64,000 nucleotides of DNA, taken from assembly GCA_963839925.1 (NCBI GenBank), contig CAWIWV010000001.1:1550001-1614000 (forward strand), given 5' to 3'. Shown here piece after piece: positions 36,393 to 45,324 of the stretch. The translations under genes were made by a program, and so were the position numbers. The stretch's first letter is position 1; the number at the start of each line of letters is the position of its first letter. This DNA comes from Bog-756 sp963839925. Lineage in GTDB: Bacteria; Actinomycetota; Acidimicrobiia; Acidimicrobiales; RAAP-2. The notes beneath the pieces are model-generated. The model did not search any database, was not told where the DNA came from, and saw only the letters and a program-made list of their open reading frames with translations.

Positions 36393-36908
36393 TCAGGGAG
36401 CAAACGGATCACCGTTGGAACCCGTCGGGGCGGTGGTCGACGTGGACGGGACCTGCCCCGTATCAGCTTCGATCCGCTGGTATGCCGTCTCCAACAACGG
36501 CGCGATCCGTTGCCGCTCGTGTGCCGATCGGGTGAGGAGTGAGGCGTGACCGTTCGCTCCGTCGAAACAGTCGGTGCCCGCGGCAGCTGCGTCCTGATAG
36601 GCGGCGTCGAGGTCGTTGGTCAAGGTGGCGTCCTTCGGGGCCGGGAGGACCCCGGCGGCGGTCTGGGCGTCGGTCGTCAACAGGGCGCACGCCGACCTCA
36701 CCCCCGCGGCGGAATCCCGGTGGGCGAGCACGAGGTCGACGTTGCGGCTGTCCGCCTTCAGCTGACCGATCGCCGCCCCCACCGCGTAGGTCGTTATCCA
36801 CCCGTTCACTTGTGACGACAGAGGGCCGGACTCGTCCAGCGTGCATCCCGCGACCACCACCGACGAGAGGGCGATCGCGAGAACGGCTGCGAGGAACCGG
36901 CCCGGCAC
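36393..36908 (-). CDS. Putative lipoprotein, DUF4439/ferritin-like candidate
   Basis: 171 residues with a clear lipoprotein signal: basic start PGRF, hydrophobic LAAVLAIALSSVVVAG and lipobox VVAGC, so it should be exported and anchored through the Cys at about residue 22. The mature part is helical (LSSQVNGWITTYAVGAAIGQ, LDAAYQDAAAAGTDCFDGA, RQRIAPLLETAYQRIEADTG) and ends in a Thr/Pro/Asn tail. The helical bundle suggests a DUF4439-like family, but no metal ligands are obvious. The GTG start shares a base with the DUF3151 stop (TAGTG). LspA, encoded at 59855, would process it. Confidence 0.7.
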   Translation of the reverse strand: MPGRFLAAVLAIALSSVVVAGCTLDESGPLSSQVNGWITTYAVGAAIGQLKADSRNVDLVLAHRDSAAGVRSACALLTTDAQTAAGVLPAPKDATLTNDLDAAYQDAAAAGTDCFDGANGHASLLTRSAHERQRIAPLLETAYQRIEADTGQVPSTSTTAPTGSNGDPFAP

Positions 36909-37393
36909 TAGGCCGGAAGGCCGGTCCACTCGGGCCGCCACGACGGGTCCAGCTGGCGCAGGAACTGCGCGCACCGCTCCTCCTCGGCGTGCTCGCCGAT
37001 CGCCCCGGCAGTGCTTCGCAGTCCGTCGAGACAGCGAAGGAATCCCCGATTGGACGGTTGCTCCCACCGGACCAATCCCGATCCCTTCCAACCCGCCGCC
37101 CGGAGGGCGTCGAGACCGCGGTGGTACCCGACGCGGTAGCAGGCGTATGCCTCCACGTCGTCCCGGGCCAACATGCCGAGGGCGGCCCAACCGGAAAGAG
37201 ACCGGGGCGCCACCCGGATCACGTCGGTCACCGCGTGCCGGCGACGCTCGGAAGGCTCGGCCATGGCAGCCTCGAGTGCCGACGTCACCGACGCCGGTTC
37301 GTCGGGGAGCACGGTCTCGGGCAGGCCCGAGGTCAACCGGACCTGGCTACTCGCCGCACCGACCGCGCCCGATCCAGACTCCGTCCCACTCAC
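36908..37393 (-). CDS. DUF3151 family protein
   Basis: 161-residue cytosolic protein of an actinobacterial family with no known function. Recognisable features: LSGWAALGMLARDDVEAYAC, YRVGYHRGLDALRAAGWKGS, GLVRWEQPSNRGFLRCLDGL and ERCAQFLRQLDPSWRPEW. The GTG start at 37393 has TACACT 6 nt upstream and no ribosome site. The gene begins only 20 nt after tyrS and overlaps the lipoprotein gene by one base. Confidence 0.85.
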   Translation of the reverse strand: MSGTESGSGAVGAASSQVRLTSGLPETVLPDEPASVTSALEAAMAEPSERRRHAVTDVIRVAPRSLSGWAALGMLARDDVEAYACYRVGYHRGLDALRAAGWKGSGLVRWEQPSNRGFLRCLDGLRSTAGAIGEHAEEERCAQFLRQLDPSWRPEWTGLPA

Positions 37394-37399
37394 CCGCTC

Positions 37400-37405
37400 A
37401 GTGTA
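37400..37405 (-). promoter_or_regulatory. -10 hexamer TACACT before the DUF3151 gene (leaderless)
   Basis: TACACT on the minus strand, 6 nt before the GTG at 37393, in the 19-nt gap after tyrS. Confidence 0.6.
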
Positions 37406-37412
37406 CGGCCGC

Positions 37413-38697
37413 TCACTCGAACTGAACCAGGCGGTACTCGCGCTTCCCCCGCCGCAGCACCAGATACCGCCCAGCGACCAGGTCGTCCCGACCGAGCCGC
37501 TGCAGCGGATCGCTCCTGCGAAGGTTGTTGAGGTAGGCACCGCCCTGCCCGATGGTCTTGGTCGCGTTGCTCTTCGACGTCGCCAGACCGGTTTCGACCA
37601 GCAGGTCCACGAGAGACAGCTCGGCGTCGTCGAGGCGGGTCCACGGGAGGGTCGTCGAGGGCGCCTCGGCGAACACGTCGAGCAGCGCGGCCTCGTCCAG
37701 CCAGCGCGACGCCCTCGCCGAAGAGCGCGGCCGACGCCTGCACCGCCCGGTCGGTCTCGGTCTCGCCGTGCACGAGCGTGCAGACCTGGCGGGCGAGCTC
37801 CTGATGGGCCTCCCTCCGCTCCGGGTGCGCCGCGGTCGACTCGTCGAGCGCCAGGATCGCCTCGCGATCGAGAAAGGTGAAGTACCGCAGGTAGGTCCCC
37901 ACCACCTCGTCCTCGCTCCGGAGGAAGTACTGGTACAGCTGGTAGGGGCTGGTGCGTGCCGGGTCGAGCCAGACCGTACCGGTCTCCGTCTTGCCGAACT
38001 TGGTGCCGTCGGCCTTGAGCACCAGCGGCGTGGTCAGGCCCCAGACCTCCTGCTGGCGGACCTTGCGCACCAGCTCGGTTCCCATGGTGATGTTCCCCCA
38101 CTGATCGCTCCCACCCAGCTGGAGGCGGCACTCGTAGCCGTCGAAGAGATGGAGGAAGTCGTAGGCCTGGAGGAGCATGTAGCTGAACTCGGTGAAGGAG
38201 ATGCCCTGCTCGGCCCGCGAAAGGCGGGACTTGACCGAGTCCTTCGCCACCATCTGGTTGACCGTGAAGTGCTTGCCGACCTCCCGCAGGAAGTGAAAGA
38301 GGGTCATCGGCTCGAGCCAGTCGGCGTTGTTCACCAGCAGCGCCCGGCCCGACCCCTCGTCTCCGAACTCGAGGAACCGCTCGAGCTGGCCGCGAATTCC
38401 TTCGAGGTTGGAACGGAGCGACTCTTCGCTCAGCAACACCCGCTCCTCGGACTTCCCGCCGGGATCCCCGACGAAGCCGGTCCCCCCGCCGGCCAGAGCG
38501 ATGGGCCGATGGCCGGCCTGCTGGAGCCGCCTGAGGTTGCAGACCTGCAAGAGATGTCCGACGTGCAGGCTGTCGGCCGTCGGGTCGAAGCCGCTGTAGG
38601 CGGTCAGCCGGTCCGTGTCGAGACGCGCTTGCAGCGCGGGGTCGGTGACCTGGTGGATCAATCCCCGAAAGGAGAGGTCCTCGGAAAGGTTGGCCAT
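37413..38697 (-). CDS. tyrS: Tyrosyl-tRNA synthetase (one-base frameshift)
   Basis: Class I synthetase charging tRNA-Tyr, probably essential. First frame: LTAYSGFDPTADSLHVGHLL with the HIGH-type HVGH, ALAGGGTGFVGDPGGKSEER, FTEFSYMLLQAYDFLHL, LQLGGSDQWGNITMGTELVR and the KMSKS-type KFGKT. Second frame: LDEAALLDVFAEAPSTTLPW and the S4-like RNA-binding end with LLVETGLATSKSNATKTIGQ and GRYLVLRRGKREYRLVQF. One extra base at about 37698-37706 (GTCGCGCTGGCTGG) separates them. Removing it gives 428 codons, the normal length. A truly truncated TyrS would lose its anticodon-side domain, so sequence error is likely. Confidence 0.93.
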
Positions 38698-38755
38698 GGC
38701 TTCAGCCTGCCACGTCGACGTTCCGGCTCGGACGGTCCCGCAAAGAACGGCCCGC

Positions 38756-38761
38756 TACCAT
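38756..38761 (+). promoter_or_regulatory. -10 hexamer TACCAT of the carotenoid oxygenase promoter
   Basis: TACCAT in the divergent region between tyrS and the oxygenase gene. A start near 38768 would give a leader of about 39 nt with the ribosome site GAGGAG, unlike the leaderless cases. Confidence 0.5.
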
Positions 38762-38806
38762 CGGCACTGTTCGGAAGCCAGCCGCTGCCCGCTCGAGGAG
38801 CTCCCG

Positions 38807-40150
38807 TTGATCAATCCGTACCTCCAGGGGAACTTCGCGCCCGTCCTCGACGAACGGACCGACGGCGCGCTCCCGGTGACCGGTGTGCTGCCGCCCGATC
38901 TCGAAGGTCGGCTGCTGCGCAACGGCCCCAATCCAGCCGTCGTCCCCGACGACCAGTCGGACTACCACTGGTTCAGCGGAGACGGCATGGTGCACGCCAT
39001 CTCGCTGTCGGAAAGCAAGGCGACCGGGTACCGCAACCGTTGGGTGCGCACCAGATCGTTGGCCGCCAAGCTCGGTACCCAGCCGCCCAAGGGGCCCAGC
39101 GAGCCGATCGACGGGCCCGCCAACACCCATGTGATCCGGCACGGCGGCACCACACTGGCTCTGGTCGAGTCCGGGTTCCCTCACGCGCTCTCGCCCGATC
39201 TGGATCGAGCCCGCGTCCACGATTTCGACGGCGCCCTCGCGTCACCGATGACCGCCCACCCAAAGGTCGACCCCGCAACCGGCGAGCTCCTCTTCTTCGG
39301 TGCGGACGTCTTCGGGCCACCCTTCCTGCGCTACCACGTCGTCGACCCGGCGGGAGCTCTGGTCCGCACCGAGGAGATCGAGATCCCGAGGGCGACCATG
39401 ATCCACGATTTCGGGGTCAGCGCGACCCGGGTGGTCTTCCTCGATCTGCCGGTCGTGTTCGACCTCGATCTCGCCGCCCAGGGCCGCTCGATCCCCTACC
39501 GCTGGATGCCCGACGCCGGAGCGAGGGTCGGCGTGATGCCACGCGAGGGAGGCAACAGTGAGGTCCGCTGGATCGGTATCGACCCGGTCTACGTCTTCCA
39601 CGTGCTCAATTGCTATGACGACGGTGACCGGGTGGTGCTCGACGTCGTGCGCTACGACTCGGTCTTCGACACCGCCCCGGGGGACGCGCTGAGCCTGTGC
39701 ACGTCCACCCTCGCCCGCTGGACGGTCGACCTCGCGGCCAACAGGGTGGTGGAAGAGCGTCTCGACGACACGCCGATCGAGTTCCCGCGCCTCGGCGACG
39801 AGGTCGCGGGTCTGCCCTACCGCTACGGGTACTGCACGTGGCTGGGTGACCGGCCGGCCGAGCCCAGCTTCCGCGGGTTGGTCAAGTACGACCTGGTGCG
39901 GGACGAGTCGGTGCGCTTCGACCCCGGGGAGCACTGCTCGCCGGGCGAGCCGGTGTTCGTCAAGGCAGCCGACGGACGGGGGGAGGACGAAGGGTGGGTG
40001 CTGAGTGTCGTCTACGACGCCAGCCGCGATGCCAGTGAGCTGGTCGTTCTCGACGCGACGTCGTTTGCCGGACCCCCGGTGGCCACGGTCCACCTACCGG
40101 CCCGGGTTCCCTTCGGGTTCCACGGCTCGTGGGTGCCCACCGGACGCTGA
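38807..40150 (+). CDS. Carotenoid cleavage oxygenase family protein
   Basis: Non-haem iron dioxygenase that cleaves a double bond of carotenoids, apocarotenoids or stilbene-like phenylpropanoids. 447 residues forming a seven-bladed propeller. The four iron-binding histidines are visible in MTAHPKVDP, TMIHDFGVS, YVFHVLNCYD and the C-terminal FGFHGSWVP. Other family marks are RLLRNGPNPAVVPDD and HWFSGDGMVHAISL. TTG at 38807 is chosen because GAGGAG lies 6-7 nt upstream. The gene stands alone with no carotenoid biosynthesis neighbours, so the substrate is unknown. Confidence 0.88.
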   Translation: MINPYLQGNFAPVLDERTDGALPVTGVLPPDLEGRLLRNGPNPAVVPDDQSDYHWFSGDGMVHAISLSESKATGYRNRWVRTRSLAAKLGTQPPKGPSEPIDGPANTHVIRHGGTTLALVESGFPHALSPDLDRARVHDFDGALASPMTAHPKVDPATGELLFFGADVFGPPFLRYHVVDPAGALVRTEEIEIPRATMIHDFGVSATRVVFLDLPVVFDLDLAAQGRSIPYRWMPDAGARVGVMPREGGNSEVRWIGIDPVYVFHVLNCYDDGDRVVLDVVRYDSVFDTAPGDALSLCTSTLARWTVDLAANRVVEERLDDTPIEFPRLGDEVAGLPYRYGYCTWLGDRPAEPSFRGLVKYDLVRDESVRFDPGEHCSPGEPVFVKAADGRGEDEGWVLSVVYDASRDASELVVLDATSFAGPPVATVHLPARVPFGFHGSWVPTGR

Positions 40151-40258
40151 ACCAGCCCTCCCGAGGCCCCTGCCACCAGATCGGCTCCCCGCCATGGGAG
40201 CATTGTCAGCTCAGTTCGGGGAGCACGACCGGGGGAACGAAAAGGAGACCTGGCGCCT

Positions 40259-41653
40259 TTGTCACCATCTACGCCCGAAGGTCCCGACCGGCGAATGCCG
40301 TCGGGGCGCTCGTCGGACGGAACCACCGGGCGTGCACGTGGCTCCTCAGGCAACGTGGGCCGGCCGGCACCGGGGAGCCGAGAGTTTCCGGGGCCCATCC
40401 TGGGTGGGCAGGTGGAGGTCCCCACCAGGCGCGAGCTGCGCAAGGCGCGCCGTCGGCGGCGCCGCCCGGGCGAACGGGTCCTACGGGGTCTCATCGTCCT
40501 GGTGGTCTGCCTCCTGGTGATCGGTGGACTCGGCTACGGCTATCTGCGTTTCGAATGGAGCAAGGTCGCCTCGAGTCCCTGTTCGTCCTGTGTGGCGGCA
40601 GCGAACGGTGCTCCGTACAACGTCCTGGTGGTCGGCTCGGACAGTCGGGCCGGGGAGACCGCGGCCGAAGCTCAGCACTTCGGGACTCCGAGCGAAGCCG
40701 CCGGTCAGCGGAGCGACACCATCAAGGTCGTCCACGTGGACCCGGCGTCGGGCACCGCGTCGACCCTGTCGATCCCGAGAGACACCTACGTGACCCTCTC
40801 CGGAGTGCCGGCCAGCACCGGGCTCTCCCCGCAGAACAAGATCAACGCCGCCTTCGGCGGCGGTCCCGACGCCCTGGTCAAGACCGTCGAGAACACCTTC
40901 GGGATCCCGATCAGCCACTACATCGTCATCAACTTCTTCGGTCTGCAGGACGCGGTGAACGCGCTCGGCGGCATCTCGATGTACTTCCCCTATCCCGTCC
41001 GCGACCACGACTGTTCCACCGGTGTCTGCAACAACAACTCCGGGCTCGACATCCCGACCACCGGCTGCCTGCCGCTGAACGGTGCACAGGCGCTCGCCCT
41101 CTCCCGCTCCCGGTACTTCCAGTACGAAGTCGACGGGGTGTGGAACTCCGATCCGACCGGAGACATCGGCCGCATCGAGCGCCAGAACCTGATCATCTCG
41201 GCGGCGCTGAACAAAGCCAAGTCGACCTACGACCCACTCCGGCTCAACTCGCTGTTGACCTCGGTCGTCCACGACTTCAGCAAGGACAACGGGCTCACCG
41301 TCGGGGACATGTTCTCGCTCGCCGAGCGGTACCACGCGTTCTCGGGCTCGCAGCTGCAGGACTTCACCCTGCCCACCGTCGGCGCCTACACCCCGGGTGG
41401 CAGTGCGGTCGAGGTCGTCCAGCCGGATGAAGCCAGCCAGATGATCAGCAAGTTCCTCGGAACCTCGACGACGCAGGTCACGACGCCCCCACTCGACAGC
41501 TACGGCAACGCGCTGACCTTTCCCGTCGCAACCACGGTGCCCGCCGTTGCCGCCACGGTTCCCGCGACGACCGCGCCGTCGACCCCGGCTGCCAGCACCA
41601 CCCCCGCCCCGCCGGCGACCAACGCTCCGAGCTACGACCCGACGCCCTGCTGA
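40259..41653 (+). CDS. LytR-CpsA-Psr (LCP) family cell-wall transferase
   Basis: Membrane-anchored enzyme family that attaches polymers such as arabinogalactan or teichoic acid to peptidoglycan. 464 residues: disordered N-terminus of about 70, a basic stretch RRELRKARRRRRRPGERV, one membrane helix LIVLVVCLLVIGGLGYGY, then the extracellular LCP domain with VLVVGSDSRAGETA, RSDTIKVVHVDPASG, LSIPRDTYVTLSG, NKINAAFGGGPDALVKTVE and ALALSRSRYFQYE. The C-terminal 80 residues are a Thr/Pro/Ala-rich linker ending in Cys. The TTG start at 40259 is 12 nt after AAGGAG, a rather long gap. Confidence 0.9.
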   Translation: MSPSTPEGPDRRMPSGRSSDGTTGRARGSSGNVGRPAPGSREFPGPILGGQVEVPTRRELRKARRRRRRPGERVLRGLIVLVVCLLVIGGLGYGYLRFEWSKVASSPCSSCVAAANGAPYNVLVVGSDSRAGETAAEAQHFGTPSEAAGQRSDTIKVVHVDPASGTASTLSIPRDTYVTLSGVPASTGLSPQNKINAAFGGGPDALVKTVENTFGIPISHYIVINFFGLQDAVNALGGISMYFPYPVRDHDCSTGVCNNNSGLDIPTTGCLPLNGAQALALSRSRYFQYEVDGVWNSDPTGDIGRIERQNLIISAALNKAKSTYDPLRLNSLLTSVVHDFSKDNGLTVGDMFSLAERYHAFSGSQLQDFTLPTVGAYTPGGSAVEVVQPDEASQMISKFLGTSTTQVTTPPLDSYGNALTFPVATTVPAVAATVPATTAPSTPAASTTPAPPATNAPSYDPTPC

Positions 41654-41691
41654 TCACACGGCGCTGATCACACGACGCCGATCACACGGCT
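41650..41691. repeat. 14-bp tandem repeat filling the LCP-menD convergent gap
   Basis: Three copies of CTGATCACACGGCG (41650-41663, 41664-41677 with one change, 41678-41691 with two changes). The array starts inside the LCP stop region and ends at the first base of the menD stop, so it makes up the whole intergenic space between two convergent genes. Confidence 0.85.
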
Positions 41692-43526
41692 CAGGGCAGA
41701 CCGGCCTCCACCGCGTCGACGATCGCGGCGTCGATGCGCCGGTGGAGCGCCACGTTGTCGTCCCGCCCGGGAAGCCGCAGCCGGATCACCGACATCGAGC
41801 CTTCCGCAAGCCGCCTGTCGAGGAGCTCCTCGAATGCACCCTGATCGTCGCCGACCGGGCAGTCGTCGACCGGCCAACCGAAACCGGTCGCGACCGCAGC
41901 GACGTCTTGCACCTGCGGGGTGCCGAACAAGGTCTCGAACTCCTGGGTCTCGAGCATCCTGGCCTGCTCGAGAAAGGAGAAGATGCCTCCTCCCTGGTTA
42001 TCGGCCACCACGACGGTGAGGGCGCACGCCAGATCCGCGGTTCGGACCATCGCCGAAACGTCGTGGAGAAACGCAAGATCGCCGACCAGTGCGACCGTCG
42101 GCGACGAGGAGCCGAGCGAGACCCCGAGCGCGGTGGAGATCACCCCGTCGATGCCGTTGGCCCCGCGGTTGGCGAGCACCCGGGGAGGGTTGGCGCGGGC
42201 AACGGCGAATGACTCGAGATCGCGTACGGGCATCGACGACGACACCACGAGGTTCGAGCCGCTGGGCATCCGGGCAAACAGGCGATGGGCGAGCGCCGGC
42301 TCGCTCTGCGGCCCTCCACGCAACTCGGCGATCACCTGTCGAGCCGCCGACTCGGCGACCTCCCACCCACGACACCAATCGTTCCCATGATCGGCATTGG
42401 GCGTGTTCGGACTTCTGGCCGCGAGGCGTGCCGCCGCGGCCTGACAGAAGAGTGTCGGGTCGGCACGGACGAAGGTGGAGACGACCCGCTCCGGATCGCG
42501 CCATCTCCCCCACGGATCGACCGCAATGGTCGGAGCGCCGGCAGCGGCTGCATCGGAGAGAAAGCGGTTGACCACCTTGGACACCCACGGCCCACCCAGT
42601 CGGAGCACCGTCTCCGGACGATGCACCTCGGCGAACCGGCCCGAACCCAGAATGCCGTGTGCAGCGCCGATAACACCGGACCGGGGCACCCGCAGCCCCG
42701 ACCGTGGCTCAGCGAGTACCGGCCACCTGAGGACTCGGGCGAGGGCAAAGACCGCCTCGGGATCGCCGCACCCGTCTCCCGCCACGATGAGCCCTCGCCG
42801 CCGAGGGTCGACTCCGCCGTAACCCAACAGCTCGTCCATCGCGCCGGGCGGCAGGTCGGCGGGCTCGGCCGACACCCGATGCCAGGGTGCCCCAGCGGGC
42901 CGGCCGGGAAGGACACCGACTCCGGCGGCCCGGTCACCGAGGAGGGGCTCGCGAAAGGCAAGGTTGAGATGGACCGGGCCAGGTCCCCCCGATCCCCTCC
43001 TGGCTTCCGCCACCGACCGTGCCGCGAGCGAGCGCCACGATCCATGGGCTTCCCACGAAGGAACCCCCGGATCACAGAACCAGCGCACACTCCTGCCGAA
43101 GAGCAGGGTCTGATCGATGGCTTGGGGAGCACCGACGTTCTGGAGCTCGGGAGGCCGGTCGGCAGTGCATGCGATCAGGGGCACTCCGTCGAGGTCGGCC
43201 TCGACCACCGCGGCGTGCAGCTCCGCTGCAGCGGTGCCACTGGTCGTCACCACCAACGCGGGGACGCCGAGCGCTCGCCCGATTCCGAGCGCGGTGAAAG
43301 CAGCGGAACGCTCGTCGAGGCGGACGTGCACGGTCATCTCCGGGTGAGAGGCCAGCGCAACCACCAGCGGCGTCGAACGCGAACCCGGGCAGACCACCGC
43401 GTGGGACAGGCCGCATCGAACCCACTCGTCGACCAGTGTCGAGGCGAACGCCGAGTTCGGAGAAGGCATACGGGTGGGAACAGCCACCACCCGCTGATCG
43501 TCACCTCCGGGCCTCGGTACGCTCAC
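41691..43526 (-). CDS. menD: SEPHCHC synthase (MenD)
   Basis: Thiamine-diphosphate enzyme that joins isochorismate and 2-oxoglutarate in the first committed step of menaquinone synthesis. 611 residues: VCPGSRSTPLVVALASHPEM, HVRLDERSAAFTALGIGRAL with the catalytic Glu, VVTTSGTAAAELHAAVVEA, RPPELQNVGAPQAIDQTLLF, VLANRGANGIDGVISTALGV, and the ThDP motif LVGDLAFLHDVSAMV followed by VVVADNQGGGIFSFLEQ. The GTG start at 43526 is the furthest upstream; an ATG at 43469 (MPSPNSAFASTL) also fits the family. Divergent from menH with only 11 bp between start codons. Confidence 0.95.
   Translation of the reverse strand: MSVPRPGGDDQRVVAVPTRMPSPNSAFASTLVDEWVRCGLSHAVVCPGSRSTPLVVALASHPEMTVHVRLDERSAAFTALGIGRALGVPALVVTTSGTAAAELHAAVVEADLDGVPLIACTADRPPELQNVGAPQAIDQTLLFGRSVRWFCDPGVPSWEAHGSWRSLAARSVAEARRGSGGPGPVHLNLAFREPLLGDRAAGVGVLPGRPAGAPWHRVSAEPADLPPGAMDELLGYGGVDPRRRGLIVAGDGCGDPEAVFALARVLRWPVLAEPRSGLRVPRSGVIGAAHGILGSGRFAEVHRPETVLRLGGPWVSKVVNRFLSDAAAAGAPTIAVDPWGRWRDPERVVSTFVRADPTLFCQAAAARLAARSPNTPNADHGNDWCRGWEVAESAARQVIAELRGGPQSEPALAHRLFARMPSGSNLVVSSSMPVRDLESFAVARANPPRVLANRGANGIDGVISTALGVSLGSSSPTVALVGDLAFLHDVSAMVRTADLACALTVVVADNQGGGIFSFLEQARMLETQEFETLFGTPQVQDVAAVATGFGWPVDDCPVGDDQGAFEELLDRRLAEGSMSVIRLRLPGRDDNVALHRRIDAAIVDAVEAGLP
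43518..43523 (+). promoter_or_regulatory. -10 hexamer TACGCT before menH
   Basis: TACGCT lies 14 nt before the menH ATG and inside the first codons of menD, so the menH promoter would overlap the divergent gene. The leader would be only about 8 nt. Confidence 0.45.
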
Positions 43527-43537
43527 CCGAGCCCCCT

Positions 43538-44323
43538 ATGGACAACCCGTTGCACAGCACCACCATCGGCGAAGGAGCACGGGTGGTGATGGCGCACGGG
43601 TTCACCCAGACAGGCCGGGTGTGGGGATCGCTCGACCGCGACCTGGCCACCGATCACCAACTGGTGCTGGTGGATCTTCCGGGACACGGGGGCTCGTCCG
43701 AGGTGATCGCCGACCTCGAGGAGGGTGGCCGGCTTCTGGTCGAGGCGGGCGGCCGGGGGACCTACCTCGGGTACTCGATGGGCGCTCGGTTCTGTCTTCA
43801 TGCGGCCTTCCAACGGCCGGATCTCGTCGAGGCGCTGGTGCTGATCTCGGGGACTGCGGGCATCGAGGACGAAGGGGAGCGCCGTCGTCGTCGCGCCTCC
43901 GACGAACAACTCGCCGACGAGCTCGATCCCAGCGACCCGGGATCGAAACCCATCAGCGTCGATCTCTTCGTGCAAGGTTGGCTGGCGAAGCCCATGTTCG
44001 CCGGCATCAGCCCGACCGCGAGCGGAGTCGAGGAACGGCTGTCGAACACCGGAGCCGGACTCGCGTCGAGCCTCCGGTTGGCCGGGACAGGGACCCAGCG
44101 TCCGCTGTGGGGATCGCTCGGCGACGTGACCATGCCGGTGCTGATCATCACCGGTGAGCTCGACGAGAAGTTCACGGCACTCGGTGCCCGGATGGCCGAA
44201 GCCATCGGGACCTCGGCGATCCATGCGGTGATCCCCGCTGCCGGCCACGCTCCCCACCTCGAGTATCCCGACCAGGTCGCGGCGCTGGTCCGAGCGCACC
44301 TCGACTCGCGACGGGGAGCATGA
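43538..44323 (+). CDS. menH: SHCHC synthase-like alpha/beta hydrolase (MenH)
   Basis: Alpha/beta-hydrolase fold protein, 261 residues, predicted to eliminate pyruvate from SEPHCHC in menaquinone synthesis because it is encoded head to head with menD. Features: VVMAHGFTQTGRVWGSLDRD, VLVDLPGHGGSSEV, nucleophile elbow YLGYSMGARFCLHAAFQRP with the catalytic Ser, VLIITGELDEKFTALG with the Asp and PAAGHAPHLEYPDQV with the His. All three MenH triad positions are present. ATG 43538 is chosen; the open frame further upstream overlaps menD. Confidence 0.87.
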   Translation: MDNPLHSTTIGEGARVVMAHGFTQTGRVWGSLDRDLATDHQLVLVDLPGHGGSSEVIADLEEGGRLLVEAGGRGTYLGYSMGARFCLHAAFQRPDLVEALVLISGTAGIEDEGERRRRRASDEQLADELDPSDPGSKPISVDLFVQGWLAKPMFAGISPTASGVEERLSNTGAGLASSLRLAGTGTQRPLWGSLGDVTMPVLIITGELDEKFTALGARMAEAIGTSAIHAVIPAAGHAPHLEYPDQVAALVRAHLDSRRGA

Positions 44324-44336
44324 ACCGCTCGCCCGG

Positions 44337-45311
44337 TCATCGGATCCAGAGACAGAGCGAAGCTGCGAGCAGCACGCCGAACACCATCTGGACCCGCGCG
44401 GTGGCAGCGAGGACCGGCAGCAGGGCCCGGCCGGAGGCGTCGCTTGCCACGATGCGAGTGGGAACGAGCACAAGCGGCGCTGCAAGCAGCGGGAGGAGCG
44501 CGACCAGCACCCGTTCGGTCGAGAGGCCGCCGGCAGCCGACCACGCAGACCATGCGATGACTGCCGCGAAGGGCACCGTGACGCAGCTGATGTAGAAGCG
44601 ACCGGCGGGGTTGCGACCGAGCCGGACCGCGAGGGTGCGCTTCTCCGCCAGCCGATCGGTCTCGATGTCCCGAAGGTTGTTGGCCAACAACAGCGCTGTC
44701 GCATACAGCCCCACCAGTGCGGCCGCGAACCACACGACCCCCCGCCCGAGCTGCCCGGTCTGCACGTAATAGGTGCCGACGGTTGCCACCAGCCCGAAGA
44801 ACACGAACACGAACAGCTCGCCGAATCCCGCGTAGCCGTAGGGCCGAGGCCCTCCGGTGTAGAGCCACCCGGCGGCGAGACAGGCTGCCCCGACGGCGAT
44901 GATCCACCACGAGGTCGCCCAGGCGAGCCCGAGCCCGACGACACCCGCCACTGCGAAGGATCCGAGGGCGGCCCGCTTGACCGCCGAGGGCGAGGCCAGC
45001 CCCGACGCCACCAGGCGGATCGGACCCACCCGGTTGCGGTCGGTTCCTCGGACACCGTCGGAGTAGTCGTTTGCGTAGTTGGTGCCGACCTGGATCGCGA
45101 GAGCGACCACCAGTGCGCCCGCTGCCCGCCACCACGAATCACCCGATACCCCCACACCACCGGTCCAGGGATGGGCAGCTGCCGTTCCTACCACCACCGG
45201 CACCACCGCGGCCGGCAGGGTACGCGGGCGGGCGCCGGCCACCCATTTCTCGAGTGGTCCCGGCAGCGGCGGCGCAACCGGGACACCGGGTTCGCCCGGT
45301 TTGCCGTTCAT
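44337..45311 (-). CDS. menA: 1,4-dihydroxy-2-naphthoate polyprenyltransferase
   Basis: UbiA-superfamily membrane prenyltransferase that attaches the isoprenoid tail to DHNA. 324 residues with about eight or nine helices. The first Asp-rich prenyl-diphosphate motif is VGTNYANDYSDGVRGTDRNR and the second is LLANNLRDIETDRLAEKRTL. GARPRTLPAAVVPVVVGTA near residue 28 is typical of actinobacterial MenA. It converges on menH with a 13-nt gap and follows menB by 13 nt. Confidence 0.95.
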   Translation of the reverse strand: MNGKPGEPGVPVAPPLPGPLEKWVAGARPRTLPAAVVPVVVGTAAAHPWTGGVGVSGDSWWRAAGALVVALAIQVGTNYANDYSDGVRGTDRNRVGPIRLVASGLASPSAVKRAALGSFAVAGVVGLGLAWATSWWIIAVGAACLAAGWLYTGGPRPYGYAGFGELFVFVFFGLVATVGTYYVQTGQLGRGVVWFAAALVGLYATALLLANNLRDIETDRLAEKRTLAVRLGRNPAGRFYISCVTVPFAAVIAWSAWSAAGGLSTERVLVALLPLLAAPLVLVPTRIVASDASGRALLPVLAATARVQMVFGVLLAASLCLWIR

Positions 45312-45324
45312 TGGCTCACCGGGT

